Of a DNA stretch of 64,000 nucleotides, positions 1 through 8,199 are shown piece after piece (the stretch's first letter is position 1; the number at the start of each line of letters is the position of its first letter). This DNA comes from PR03 sp031362725 (lineage in GTDB: Bacteria > Myxococcota_A > UBA9160 > PR03). The notes below the pieces were generated by a model, which did no database searches, was not told the origin of the DNA, and was given only the letters and a program-made list of their open reading frames with translations. Made by a program: the position numbers and the translations under genes. Location: contig JANLTC010000233.1 in the NCBI GenBank assembly GCA_031362725.1, positions 13,664 to 77,663 of the forward strand. The letters are read 5' to 3'.

Positions 1-447
1 GTCGTTCCGCTCGATCGGCTCGGCAACGTCACCGATCCGGTCGCGGCGACGCCGGTCACGCTGCGCACCAGTGGGCCCGTGCGCATCGTCTCTCCCGACA
101 CGGACGGCGATCCGCATCTCGAGATCGTCTCGGTCGTCGACGCGATCGGCCCCGCGATCGAGCTCGACGATTCGGGCGGCGCCCTCGACGATGTCGACAC
201 GAGCGAGCTGCGGATCGAGGCGGGCGATGCACTCGCGCGCGTCCTGCTGCTGCTCCCCGATCCCGATGTGGATGATTCGGGCATCGTCACGACGGCCGAC
301 ATCGACGCGATCGATGCGCACCGGGGCGACCGTCTCGGCGATGCTGGCTTCGATCCGCGCTTCGACCTCGACACCAGCGGGCGCATCGACGCGGGCGATA
401 CCGGGATCGCCGCGGCGCAACTCGGCGCGCTGGTGGCGATTCCGTAA
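1..447 (+). CDS. C-terminal part of a secreted protein with a dockerin-like domain (partial)
   Basis: The frame is open from the first base, so the gene starts upstream of the window; about 148 codons are visible before the TAA. The last 70 residues carry two calcium-loop-like segments, DPDVDDSGIVTTADIDAID and FDLDTSGRIDAGD, about 25 residues apart. This is the paired EF-hand-like arrangement of type I dockerin domains, which in many bacteria end secreted or surface proteins. The preceding part (DTDGDPHLEIVSVVDA) also looks extracellular and repeat-like. The gene is convergent with the membrane protein gene that ends 27 bp downstream. The domain call rests on the loop pattern only; the full protein's function is not visible. 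Confidence 0.6.
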   Translation, partial: VVPLDRLGNVTDPVAATPVTLRTSGPVRIVSPDTDGDPHLEIVSVVDAIGPAIELDDSGGALDDVDTSELRIEAGDALARVLLLLPDPDVDDSGIVTTADIDAIDAHRGDRLGDAGFDPRFDLDTSGRIDAGDTGIAAAQLGALVAIP

Positions 448-474
448 CAGCGGCGCTCACCCGGGAACGAGAAA

Positions 475-1683
475 CTAGATCCCGATCAGCGGCGCGAGCA
501 GCATCTTGGCGATCTCCTTCAGCGGGATCTGCATCGCGAAGACGGGAATCAGCGGAAGCGCCGACGCCAGCAACACCGGCACGAGACTCTGTCGCCCGAC
601 CGGTACCGTCCGCATCTTCGCGATCACTTCGTAGAGCGCGATGGTGTCGGCCACCGGCCCGATCTCGGGCGCCGAGAGCAGGCCCTGATCGTCTACGGAC
701 TCGTGACGGATCCAGCGGCGCTCGACGAGGCGCCCGTGTTCGGCGAGCAGCGCCCCGTACGCCGCGAGGCTCGCCCGCCGCGCGGCGCGGAGCCGCGGTG
801 CGAACGCCAGCAGCGGCAAGAGCCCGATCGCGGCGAGCACCAACACGAGCGCTGCGGCGGGCACCTTCAGCGTCTGGACGTCGAGGCCGTGATACATCGC
901 ATCGTGTCCCCAGCGGCCCGCAACGGGAACGGCGATCGCGAAGAAGAGCGGCGCCAGTCCAACCGTCAGCTGCTCGAGAAACCCGAGCCCCGCGGTGCGG
1001 TCGGGATGCGTCGGCGCGAGCCGCAGTTCGAGCGCTGCGATGCGCGAGAACATCCACGCGAGCAATGCCAGCCGCCAGAGCCACGCGACGAGCATCAGCA
1101 AGAACAGCGGCCGCGACACGAACGAGAACCAGAGCACGCCCCAATGGAGGCCGCCCACCGGCTCCACCTCCCAAGCGAGCTCGTGCAGATCGTAGCTACG
1201 GGTAAAGCCCGCGATCGTCGCGATCGCGACCAGCGCGACCATGACCAGCAGCGCCGTTCGCGAAGCGCGCAGCGCGCGCGCCCGCTCGAGGATGGAACGG
1301 AACGCGGGCATCAGTGCTGCGTCGACGAGTCCGCGCGACACGAACTGCGGCAGCACCCGACGCAGCGCCGCGTCGGTGCTGCTCTCGGCCACGAGCAGCA
1401 GCGGTAGTGCCAGCAGGAAGCGCGCGTGGATCCCGAAGTGCTGGAGCAGCGGCTCCGGCACCGTGCCCGGCAGCAGCCGCCGCTGCCACAGTGCGTAGAG
1501 CATCAGCGGCAGCCAGGTGATCCCGACCGCGATCGCGATGCGCCGGCCGAGCCCGAAGCCGCCGCGCCGCGGGATCAGCCCGATCGCCTGTTGTGCGCGA
1601 ACCAGCGCGTCGTCCGCGAAGAGCGAGTAGCTCTCCGCTTCGATGCTGGCAGCGCCCGGTCGATCGTGGTTCGCGATGGTCAA
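475..1683 (-). CDS. Multi-pass membrane protein of unknown function
   Basis: A 402-residue product is read from a TTG at 1683, which has a GAGGAAC ribosome site just upstream; the open frame extends further upstream but the codons there look non-coding and overlap the SDR gene. The protein starts with a soluble stretch and then shows about six hydrophobic segments (for example ITWLPLMLYALW, FLLALPLLLVAES, LLVMVALVAIATIAGF, VLVLAAIGLLPLLAFAP and a C-terminal pair). No catalytic motif was recognised. Its start lies 5 bp after the stop of the upstream short-chain dehydrogenase gene, so the two are probably co-transcribed. Overall shape resembles uncharacterised integral membrane proteins in proteobacterial genomes, but no family can be named with confidence. 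Confidence 0.6.
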   Translation of the reverse strand: MTIANHDRPGAASIEAESYSLFADDALVRAQQAIGLIPRRGGFGLGRRIAIAVGITWLPLMLYALWQRRLLPGTVPEPLLQHFGIHARFLLALPLLLVAESSTDAALRRVLPQFVSRGLVDAALMPAFRSILERARALRASRTALLVMVALVAIATIAGFTRSYDLHELAWEVEPVGGLHWGVLWFSFVSRPLFLLMLVAWLWRLALLAWMFSRIAALELRLAPTHPDRTAGLGFLEQLTVGLAPLFFAIAVPVAGRWGHDAMYHGLDVQTLKVPAAALVLVLAAIGLLPLLAFAPRLRAARRASLAAYGALLAEHGRLVERRWIRHESVDDQGLLSAPEIGPVADTIALYEVIAKMRTVPVGRQSLVPVLLASALPLIPVFAMQIPLKEIAKMLLAPLIGI

Positions 1684-1688
1684 GTTCC

Positions 1689-2552
1689 TCAGCTTCCGCG
1701 CTTCATCCGCGCGAGTCGGCGCGCCATCGCGCGGTGGAACGGTTCGTGGCCGTGCGTGAAGACCCATTGCAGCAGACCCGGCGCGACCGCGTGCACGACC
1801 TCGAGCAGCGTCGCCCAGCGCGGCGCGACGCGAACCGCGCGCGTGACGACGGCCCACCCGATGCGCCGCGCGGCCTGCTCGGCACCGAGCGCGGGGAATG
1901 CGTCGTAGATGCGTGTCGGCGCGAGCATCGCGGTGCGAACCAGCGGAACCTGGATCGTCGTGACGGCGATTCCGCGCCCGCCGAGTTCGAGTCGCAGCGT
2001 GCGCGCGAAGTGATCGGACGCCGCCTTGGCTGCCACGTAGGCCGCGAAGTTCGGCGCGCCCGTCTGCACGCCGATCGTCGAGATCTGCACGATGTGGCCG
2101 GCGCCGCGATCGAGCATCGACGGCAGCAGCCCGAGCGTCAGCGTCATCGGGCCGATGTAGTTGACCGCGACGAGGCGCGCGAGGTCTTCGGCCTTGTAAT
2201 CGACGACGGCGCGCCGGATCGAATGCCCCGCGTTGTTCACCAGGATGTCCACGGGGCCGTCGTCGCGCAGTACGCTCTCGGCGAGCGCCCGACACGACTC
2301 GACACTCGACAGATCGGCCGTGCGCACCTGCGCCCGCCCGCCGAGCCGTTCGCAGTCCTCGGCGACCTGCTCCAGCTCCTCGCCGCGGCGCGACACCAAC
2401 ACGAGCGCTGCACCCGCCCGCGCGGCTTGCAGCACGAACGCGCGGCCGATGCCGGACGACGCGCCGGTGACCAGCATGCGGCGCGCGCGCAGCGCCACGC
2501 CGAGTCGCGCGAGATAGTTCTGCTCCGCTCTCGCCCGCAAGCGCCCCAGCAC
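1689..2552 (-). CDS. Short-chain dehydrogenase/reductase (SDR)
   Basis: Classical SDR fold oxidoreductase of about 287 residues using NAD(P)(H). Visible motifs are the nucleotide-binding TGASSGIG near the N-terminus, the structural NNAG, a Ser in VQISTIG, and the catalytic Tyr-x3-Lys in YVAAKAA. The C-terminal 60 residues are Arg-rich and amphipathic, a common feature of membrane-associated SDRs that act on lipids. The start is ambiguous: GTG codons at 2558 and 2552 follow a GAGAGGGAG site, and spacing favours 2552. It is the first gene of a two-gene unit with the membrane protein. The substrate cannot be told from sequence. Confidence 0.85.
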   Translation of the reverse strand: MLGRLRARAEQNYLARLGVALRARRMLVTGASSGIGRAFVLQAARAGAALVLVSRRGEELEQVAEDCERLGGRAQVRTADLSSVESCRALAESVLRDDGPVDILVNNAGHSIRRAVVDYKAEDLARLVAVNYIGPMTLTLGLLPSMLDRGAGHIVQISTIGVQTGAPNFAAYVAAKAASDHFARTLRLELGGRGIAVTTIQVPLVRTAMLAPTRIYDAFPALGAEQAARRIGWAVVTRAVRVAPRWATLLEVVHAVAPGLLQWVFTHGHEPFHRAMARRLARMKRGS

Positions 2553-2804
2553 CGTCACGCTCCCTCTCGAGATTCCGCCCAGCGCCACACTAGAGGGCTT
2601 GGCGACGCGCCGCCGCTGACGCGCTCGCCCATCCACGGTGCGTGAGATCCCCCGGCCCAGCGGGCGAACTCCCCCAGCCCGCCCTCTCTTCGCCCGCGGC
2701 GCGCCACCAGCGCGTCGCTCGCGGGTCGATCCGATGGCACGCGCGTTGCTCATGCAAGTACCGACCGGGGGAAGGCTCCCGCGCGAAACGGCAGGGACGA
2801 GGCG
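2553..2804. other. Divergent intergenic region
   Basis: About 250 bp separate the SDR gene from the divergent glycosyltransferase operon. It should contain promoters for both directions, but I see no clear sigma-70 hexamers, inverted repeats or riboswitch-like structure in this GC-rich stretch. Confidence 0.4.
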
Positions 2805-4022
2805 ATGCGCAACGGTGGAGAAGCTGAGGTCCGGGTCGCGCTCTACTCGCACGACGCGATGGGGCTCGGCCATCTGCGGCGCAACATCGCGATCGCGCGC
2901 GCGCTGGTCGAGTCGCCGCTGCACCCCTCGGTGCTGATCCTATCCGGTGTCCGCGAGGCCGCCTCTGTCCGTCTGCCCGAACGCACCGACTGCCTCACGC
3001 TGCCCTCGCTCCACAAGCAGGACGACGGCAGCTACCGCTCCCGCTCGCTCGCGCTCGGCGTGCCGGAGCTGATCCACATGCGCTCGCTCGCGATCCGCGG
3101 CGCGCTCGAGTCGTTTGCGCCGCACGCGTTCGTGGTGGACAAGAACCCGCTCGGCGTGTTCGGCGAACTCGAGCCCGCCCTCGGCCATCTCGCCGCCATG
3201 GGCCAGACGCGCTGCGTGCTCGGATTGCGCGACGTGCTCGACGAGCCCGCGGTCGTCGAGCGCGAGTGGGGCCAGACGCGCGGCACCGTCAGCGTGCGAC
3301 GTTTCTACGACGCTGTGTGGGTCTACGGCGATCCCGCCGTCTATGACCCGTTCCTCGATGTCCCGGGCGCCGCGTCGGTGTCGTCGCAGTTGTCGTTCAC
3401 CGGCTACCTCGGACCGCGCCCGCACGCGCTCGATCCGGCCTGCGAAGCCGTGCTGCGCGCGCGCCTCGAGATTCCGACGGGCCGCATCTTTCTCTGCCTG
3501 CTCGGCGGCGGGCAGGACGGCTGGGACCTGGCGGCGCGCTTCGCGAACACCGCGCTGCCCGAGGATGCCGTCGGCGTGATCGTGACGGGGCCGTTCATGC
3601 CATCCGCCGCTCGCCGCAGGCTCGCCACCGCCGCGACTCTCAACCCGCGGCTGCGCGTGCTCGAGTTCGTCCACGAGATCGAGAAACTGGTGGCCGCATC
3701 CGACCGCATCGTCGCGATGGGGGGGTACAACACGGTGTGTGAGGTGCTGGCGGCGCGCAAGCCGCTGCTGCTCGTGCCGCGCGTTGCACCGCGGCGGGAG
3801 CAGGCGATTCGCGCCGAGCGTCTCGAGGCGCTCGGGCTCGCGAGCGTGCTGCTGCCGGGCGAACTCGCCACCGACAAGCTCGATCGCTGGCTCGTCGCCT
3901 CGCATCCCGAGCCCGATCCGAGCGGCATCGATCTCGGCGGGCTCCTGCGCATTCCGGCGCTGCTTGCCGCGCTGCTCGCCGAAAGCTCCGAGGGCGGCAG
4001 GGTCAGCGCGGTTTCCGCATGA
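2805..4022 (+). CDS. Predicted glycosyltransferase of the MurG-like/COG4671 type
   Basis: A 405-residue protein with an N-terminal Rossmann-like start (RVALYSHDAMGLGHLRRN) and a GT-B C-terminal domain with the MGGYNTVCEVLAARKPLLLV motif at about residues 305-324. This is the acceptor/nucleotide-sugar pocket pattern of MurG-like transferases and of the predicted glycosyltransferases in COG4671. The ATG has a GGGACGAGG ribosome site. It opens a plus-strand operon and its stop overlaps the next start (ATGA). Such proteins are commonly encoded next to GT4 transferases and ABC exporters, matching this context. Donor and acceptor are unknown; assembly of a cell-surface glycan is inferred from the neighbours. 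Confidence 0.8.
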   Translation: MRNGGEAEVRVALYSHDAMGLGHLRRNIAIARALVESPLHPSVLILSGVREAASVRLPERTDCLTLPSLHKQDDGSYRSRSLALGVPELIHMRSLAIRGALESFAPHAFVVDKNPLGVFGELEPALGHLAAMGQTRCVLGLRDVLDEPAVVEREWGQTRGTVSVRRFYDAVWVYGDPAVYDPFLDVPGAASVSSQLSFTGYLGPRPHALDPACEAVLRARLEIPTGRIFLCLLGGGQDGWDLAARFANTALPEDAVGVIVTGPFMPSAARRRLATAATLNPRLRVLEFVHEIEKLVAASDRIVAMGGYNTVCEVLAARKPLLLVPRVAPRREQAIRAERLEALGLASVLLPGELATDKLDRWLVASHPEPDPSGIDLGGLLRIPALLAALLAESSEGGRVSAVSA

Positions 4023-5248
4023 GCACGGCGCGCGTTGGATACGTGCTGAAGCGCTATCCGCGCTACTCGGAGACCTTCGTCGTCAACGAGATCCTCGCGC
4101 TCGAGGAGGCGGGTGTCGCGATCTCGATCTTCTCGCTGCGGCCACCCGAAGACGGTCACTTCCAGGACGCGATCTCGCGGGTGCGCGCGCGCGTCGGCTA
4201 CTACACCGCCGTGGGTCTGCGCGCCGACGACCTGTGGCGCGCGGTCGCCGACGCTGGCGTGTGCATCGACGACGTCGAGAGCCGCCTCATACAGGCGCGC
4301 GGCATGGACCACCGCCACGTCTACCAGGCGCTGCGGATTGCGCGCGACGCGCGGCAGCTCGGCGTCACGCACCTGCACGCGCACTTCGCGACCGAGGCCA
4401 CCGACGTCGCGCAGCTCGCCGCGCACTTCGCGGATCTGCCCTTCTCGTTCACGGCGCACGCCAAGGACATCTTCCACGAGGACGTCCGCCCGGCAGCGCT
4501 GGTGACGAAGATGCGCGCCGCGAGCGCGGTCGTCACGGTGAGCGACTACAACGCGCGTTTCCTGCGCGGGCTCGCCGGCGCGCCGGCCGCGCGCGTGGTG
4601 CGCGTCTACAACGGCCTTCCGCTCGAAGAGATCGCGTTCGCCGAGCCGGCGCAGCGAGCGCGCACGATCGTCGCGGTGGGGCGCCTCGTCGAGAAAAAGG
4701 GATTCGCCGTGCTGATCGAAGCGAGCGCGCTGTTGCGCCGCCGTGGCGTCGCGCATCGCTGCGAGATCATCGGCCAGGGTCCGCTCGAGGAGCCTCTGCG
4801 CGCACAGATCGACGCGCTCGGCCTCGGCGACGGCGTCGAACTCCTGGGTCCGCTCCCGCGCCGCGACGTACTTGAGCGCGTGCAGTCCGCGGCGCTCTTG
4901 GCGGCGCCGTGCGTCACCGGCGCCGACGGCAATCGCGACGGACTCCCGACCGTCGTACTCGAGGCAATGGCGGCCGGTACGCCGTGCGTCGCGACCGACG
5001 TGACGGGGCTACCCGAGATCGTGCGCGACGGCGAAACCGGGCTGCTCGTCCCCGAAGGCCAGGCGCCCGCGCTCGCCGACGCGATCGAGCGTCTCCTCGA
5101 GGACGCCGCATTGCGCGTGCGGATCGCCGCGGCGGCGCGCCGCCTCGTGGAACACAGCTTCGACTTGCAACGCAACGTCGAGACGCTGCGGCATCTGTTC
5201 GGCGCGGGAGAGCCGGCGGAACGAGCGCGGGCCGGAGCGTCGGCGTGA
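4019..5248 (+). CDS. Glycosyltransferase family 4
   Basis: 409 residues, GT-B fold. The N-terminal part has YVLKRYPRYSETFVVNEI, typical of colanic-acid-type GT4 enzymes, and an HLHAHFA motif. The C-terminal part has VGRLVEKKGF and the E-x7-E region in LPTVVLEAMAAGTPCVATD at about residues 309-327, the retaining GT4 signature. The gene overlaps its upstream neighbour by 4 bp and the next gene by 1 bp (TGATG), so it is translationally coupled. Predicted cytoplasmic sugar transfer from a nucleotide sugar to a lipid-linked or other glycan precursor; the substrate is not determinable. Confidence 0.88.
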   Translation: MSTARVGYVLKRYPRYSETFVVNEILALEEAGVAISIFSLRPPEDGHFQDAISRVRARVGYYTAVGLRADDLWRAVADAGVCIDDVESRLIQARGMDHRHVYQALRIARDARQLGVTHLHAHFATEATDVAQLAAHFADLPFSFTAHAKDIFHEDVRPAALVTKMRAASAVVTVSDYNARFLRGLAGAPAARVVRVYNGLPLEEIAFAEPAQRARTIVAVGRLVEKKGFAVLIEASALLRRRGVAHRCEIIGQGPLEEPLRAQIDALGLGDGVELLGPLPRRDVLERVQSAALLAAPCVTGADGNRDGLPTVVLEAMAAGTPCVATDVTGLPEIVRDGETGLLVPEGQAPALADAIERLLEDAALRVRIAAAARRLVEHSFDLQRNVETLRHLFGAGEPAERARAGASA

Positions 5249-6438
5249 TGCGCGTGGCGAACGTCTGCGCCGATCCGGGCGTGCCGGTCTTCGGCCGCAA
5301 GGGATGCTCCGTCCACGTGCAGGAGATGCTCCGCGCGCTGCGCCGGGTGGGCGCCGACCTCGAACTCTTCGTGCTGCGCACGGGCGAACCGCCGCCGGCC
5401 GACCTCGCCGACCTGCGCGTACACCCGCTGCCCGCGCCGCGCAGCGACTCGCCGAGCGCGCGTGAGCTTGCACTGGTTGCCGGCAACGATTTGCTGCGCG
5501 CGGCGCTCGCAGCGCGCGGCCCCTTCGACTTCGTGTACGAGCGCCACGCGCTTTTCGCCACCGGCGCGATGGCGTACGCGCAGGGCGCCGGAATCCCCGG
5601 CATGCTCGAAATTAACGCGCCGCTCGTCGAAGAGCAACAGCGCCACCGCGTGCTCACCCACGTGCAGCTCGCGCAAGCCAGCCGCGCGCAAGCGTTCGAA
5701 GCCGCAACTGTGCTGCTGCCCGTATCCGAGGAGCTGGCCGCGTGGCTGCGGCAGCACGCGCCGACGACGTCCAGGATCGACGTGACTCCGAATAGCGTCG
5801 ACGCCGCACGATTCGCCGCTGCGCGGCCGGCCGCACAACGCTTCACGCTCGGCTTCGTCGGCGGGCTTCGGCCGTGGCACGGCCTTGCGGATCTCGCAGC
5901 CATCTTCGCCTCCGTACGCGCCGAGCGGGCCGACGCCCAACTGCTCATCGTCGGCGACGGCCCGGGCCGCGCCGGCCTCGAAGCGGATCTCGCCGCGCGT
6001 GGCGTGCTGGCGGGCGTCACCTTTGCCGGCGCCGTCGCACCCGACGCGGTGCCCGCGTGGCTCGCCGCGATCGACGTCGCTCTCGCGCCCTACCCGTCCG
6101 ACGCATCGTTCTACTTCTCGCCGCTCAAGCTCTTCGAATACATGGCCGCGGGTCGCGCGATCGTCGCGAGCGCGATCGGCCAGATCGCGAGCGTCGTGCG
6201 CCATGCCGAAACGGGCTGGCTGCACGCGCCCGGCGACATCGCCGCTGCGGCGCGCGCGTCGCTTGTGCTCGCGCACGACGCAGCGCTGCGGGCGCACCTG
6301 GGCGCGGCGGCACAATCCTGGGTCGCCACGCACCGCAGCTGGGATGCGATTGCGGCGCGCGTCGTCGCGCTGGCCGCGGCGACCCGGCCCGCCAGCCGGA
6401 GCTCTGCCACGCGCGGGCTCCGGCTGGAGCTTCGCTGA
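5248..6438 (+). CDS. Glycosyltransferase family 4
   Basis: 396 residues. The N-terminus (VPVFGRKGCSVHVQEML) and C-terminal blocks LGFVGGLRPWHG, LIVGDGPGRAGLE and SPLKLFEYMAAGRAIVAS are the usual GT4 donor-site blocks, including the E of LFEYMAAG. The start ATG at 5248 shares a base with the preceding TGA; the frame is open further upstream but overlaps the previous gene. The gene ends exactly where the ABC transporter starts. Second GT4 enzyme of the operon, so at least three sugar-transfer steps are encoded here. Confidence 0.88.
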   Translation: MRVANVCADPGVPVFGRKGCSVHVQEMLRALRRVGADLELFVLRTGEPPPADLADLRVHPLPAPRSDSPSARELALVAGNDLLRAALAARGPFDFVYERHALFATGAMAYAQGAGIPGMLEINAPLVEEQQRHRVLTHVQLAQASRAQAFEAATVLLPVSEELAAWLRQHAPTTSRIDVTPNSVDAARFAAARPAAQRFTLGFVGGLRPWHGLADLAAIFASVRAERADAQLLIVGDGPGRAGLEADLAARGVLAGVTFAGAVAPDAVPAWLAAIDVALAPYPSDASFYFSPLKLFEYMAAGRAIVASAIGQIASVVRHAETGWLHAPGDIAAAARASLVLAHDAALRAHLGAAAQSWVATHRSWDAIAARVVALAAATRPASRSSATRGLRLELR

Positions 6439-8199
6439 GTGGCCCGTCCGCTCCGCTGGCGCGCAATCGCACCGCGCTTCGCGCGCGTTGCGGCACGCTT
6501 CCGGCCCGAACTCGCGCGCGAGCGCGGGCTGCTCGCGGCCTCGTCCGCGGCGCTGCTCGCCGACATCGCGCTGAACCTGCTCGAGCCGTGGCCGATGAAG
6601 ATCGTCTTCGATTCCGTACTCCGTGCAGCCGCGCCGCCGGCCTGGCTCGACGGGGTTCCGAGCACCTGGCTGATCGCGGGCTGCGCGGTCGCAACCTTCG
6701 CCGTGGTCGCCGCTGCTGCGGCCGCGAGCTACGTCAGCACGATCGGCTTCGCGCTCGCCGGCAATCGCGTGCTGACGCGCGTTCGCGAGCGACTCTTCGC
6801 GCACACCCAGCAGCTCTCGCTCACGACCGAACGCGACGCGCGTCTCGGCGACTGGCTGACGCGCATCGTCGGTGACGTCGGGATCCTGAAGGACGTCGTC
6901 GTGACGGCGCTGCTGCCGCTCGGTGCCAGCCTTCTCGTGCTCGTTGGAATGCTCGCGGTGATGCTGTGGATGGACCCGCGACTCGCCGTCGTCGCGCTCG
7001 CACCGCTGCCGGTCTTCGCACTCTTCACGGTCCGGCGTACGCGACACATCCAGCAGGCGGGGCGCGAGCAGCGTCAGCGCGAAGGCGAACTCGCCAACGC
7101 CGCGGCGGAATCGCTCGGCGCGCTCGCGGTGGTACAGATGCTCTCGCTCGAATCGCGTTTCGCGCGGCTCTTCGGCGCCGCGAGTGCACGCGATCTCTCG
7201 CAGGGCGTGCGCGGGAAACGCCTCGCGGCCGGACTCGAGCGCGGCGTCGACCTGCTTGCCGGGCTCTCGACGGCACTGGTGCTCGGCTACGGCGCGTCGC
7301 GCGTGCAGAGCGGGCACGTGACACCCGGCGAGCTGATCGTGTTCCTCACCTATCAGCGGCGCGCCTTCAAGCCGGTGCGCGACTTCGCCAAGTACACCGC
7401 CCGCATCGCCAAGGCCACCGCGTCGGGCGAGCGCGTGCTCGAACTCCTCGACCGCACTCCGGCCGTGCAAGAGCGCGCGAACGCGCGCGTGGCGCCGCAA
7501 CTCTCGGGCGCGGTCGCGTTCCGCGGCGTGCACTTCGGCTACGGCGACGGCGCGCCCGTGCTCGACGGCTTCGATCTCGCGATCGCGCCCGGCGAGTGGG
7601 TCGCCCTGGTCGGCGCCTCGGGCGCGGGCAAGTCCACACTCGCGGCGCTGCTGCTGCGCCTCGCCGATCCGCAGCAGGGCGCCGTACTCGTGGACGGGCT
7701 CGACGTGCGCGAACTCACGCTGCATTCGCTGCGCAGCCAGATCGCCGTCGTGCCGCAGGACGACGTCCTCTTCGTCGGCACGCTGCGCGAGAACATCGCC
7801 TGCGGCAAGCCGGACGCCAGCGACGCCGAGATCGAGGCCGCGGCCCGACTGGCGCGCGTGGACGAGTTCGCCGCGCGATTGCCAGATGGACTCGACACCC
7901 TTGTCGGCGAGCGCGGCGCAACGCTCTCGCGCGGCCAGCGCCAGCGCGTCGGCATCGCGCGCGCGGCGCTGCGCGAGGCGCCGATCCTCGTGCTCGACGA
8001 GCCGATGACCGGGCTCGACGCCGAGAACGAGCGACTCGTTCGCGACGCACTCGAGCGCGCCGCGCGCGGCCGCACCTGCCTGCTCATCACACACGATGTG
8101 GAGCATGCCGCTCGTTGCGACCGCATCGTCTCACTCGGCGTCGCCAGCGCGCCAGCGCGTGCGGAGAACGCGAGAGGTCTCCGTGTCGGCGCGAGCTGA
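6439..8199 (+). CDS. ABC exporter, fused permease and ATPase (MsbA-like)
   Basis: 586 residues starting at GTG 6439 directly after the previous stop. The first 330 residues carry six hydrophobic helices of a type I exporter. The ATPase half shows Walker A GASGAGKST (about residue 392), signature LSRGQ (496), Walker B ILVLDEP (516) and the switch His in ITHD (550). One half-transporter implies a homodimer. Half-transporters of this shape flip lipids, lipid-linked sugars, peptides or drugs across the inner membrane. Because it sits between glycosyltransferases and an outer-membrane AlgE-like porin gene, export of the operon's glycan is the likely role (inference). Overlaps the next gene by 17 bp. 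Confidence 0.87.
   Translation: MARPLRWRAIAPRFARVAARFRPELARERGLLAASSAALLADIALNLLEPWPMKIVFDSVLRAAAPPAWLDGVPSTWLIAGCAVATFAVVAAAAAASYVSTIGFALAGNRVLTRVRERLFAHTQQLSLTTERDARLGDWLTRIVGDVGILKDVVVTALLPLGASLLVLVGMLAVMLWMDPRLAVVALAPLPVFALFTVRRTRHIQQAGREQRQREGELANAAAESLGALAVVQMLSLESRFARLFGAASARDLSQGVRGKRLAAGLERGVDLLAGLSTALVLGYGASRVQSGHVTPGELIVFLTYQRRAFKPVRDFAKYTARIAKATASGERVLELLDRTPAVQERANARVAPQLSGAVAFRGVHFGYGDGAPVLDGFDLAIAPGEWVALVGASGAGKSTLAALLLRLADPQQGAVLVDGLDVRELTLHSLRSQIAVVPQDDVLFVGTLRENIACGKPDASDAEIEAAARLARVDEFAARLPDGLDTLVGERGATLSRGQRQRVGIARAALREAPILVLDEPMTGLDAENERLVRDALERAARGRTCLLITHDVEHAARCDRIVSLGVASAPARAENARGLRVGAS

Noticed and set aside
4606..8106. A 1166-codon open frame on the minus strand
   Set aside because: Antisense shadow of the glycosyltransferase/ABC genes in GC-rich DNA; His/Arg/Glu-rich with no domain, while the plus strand carries clear motifs.
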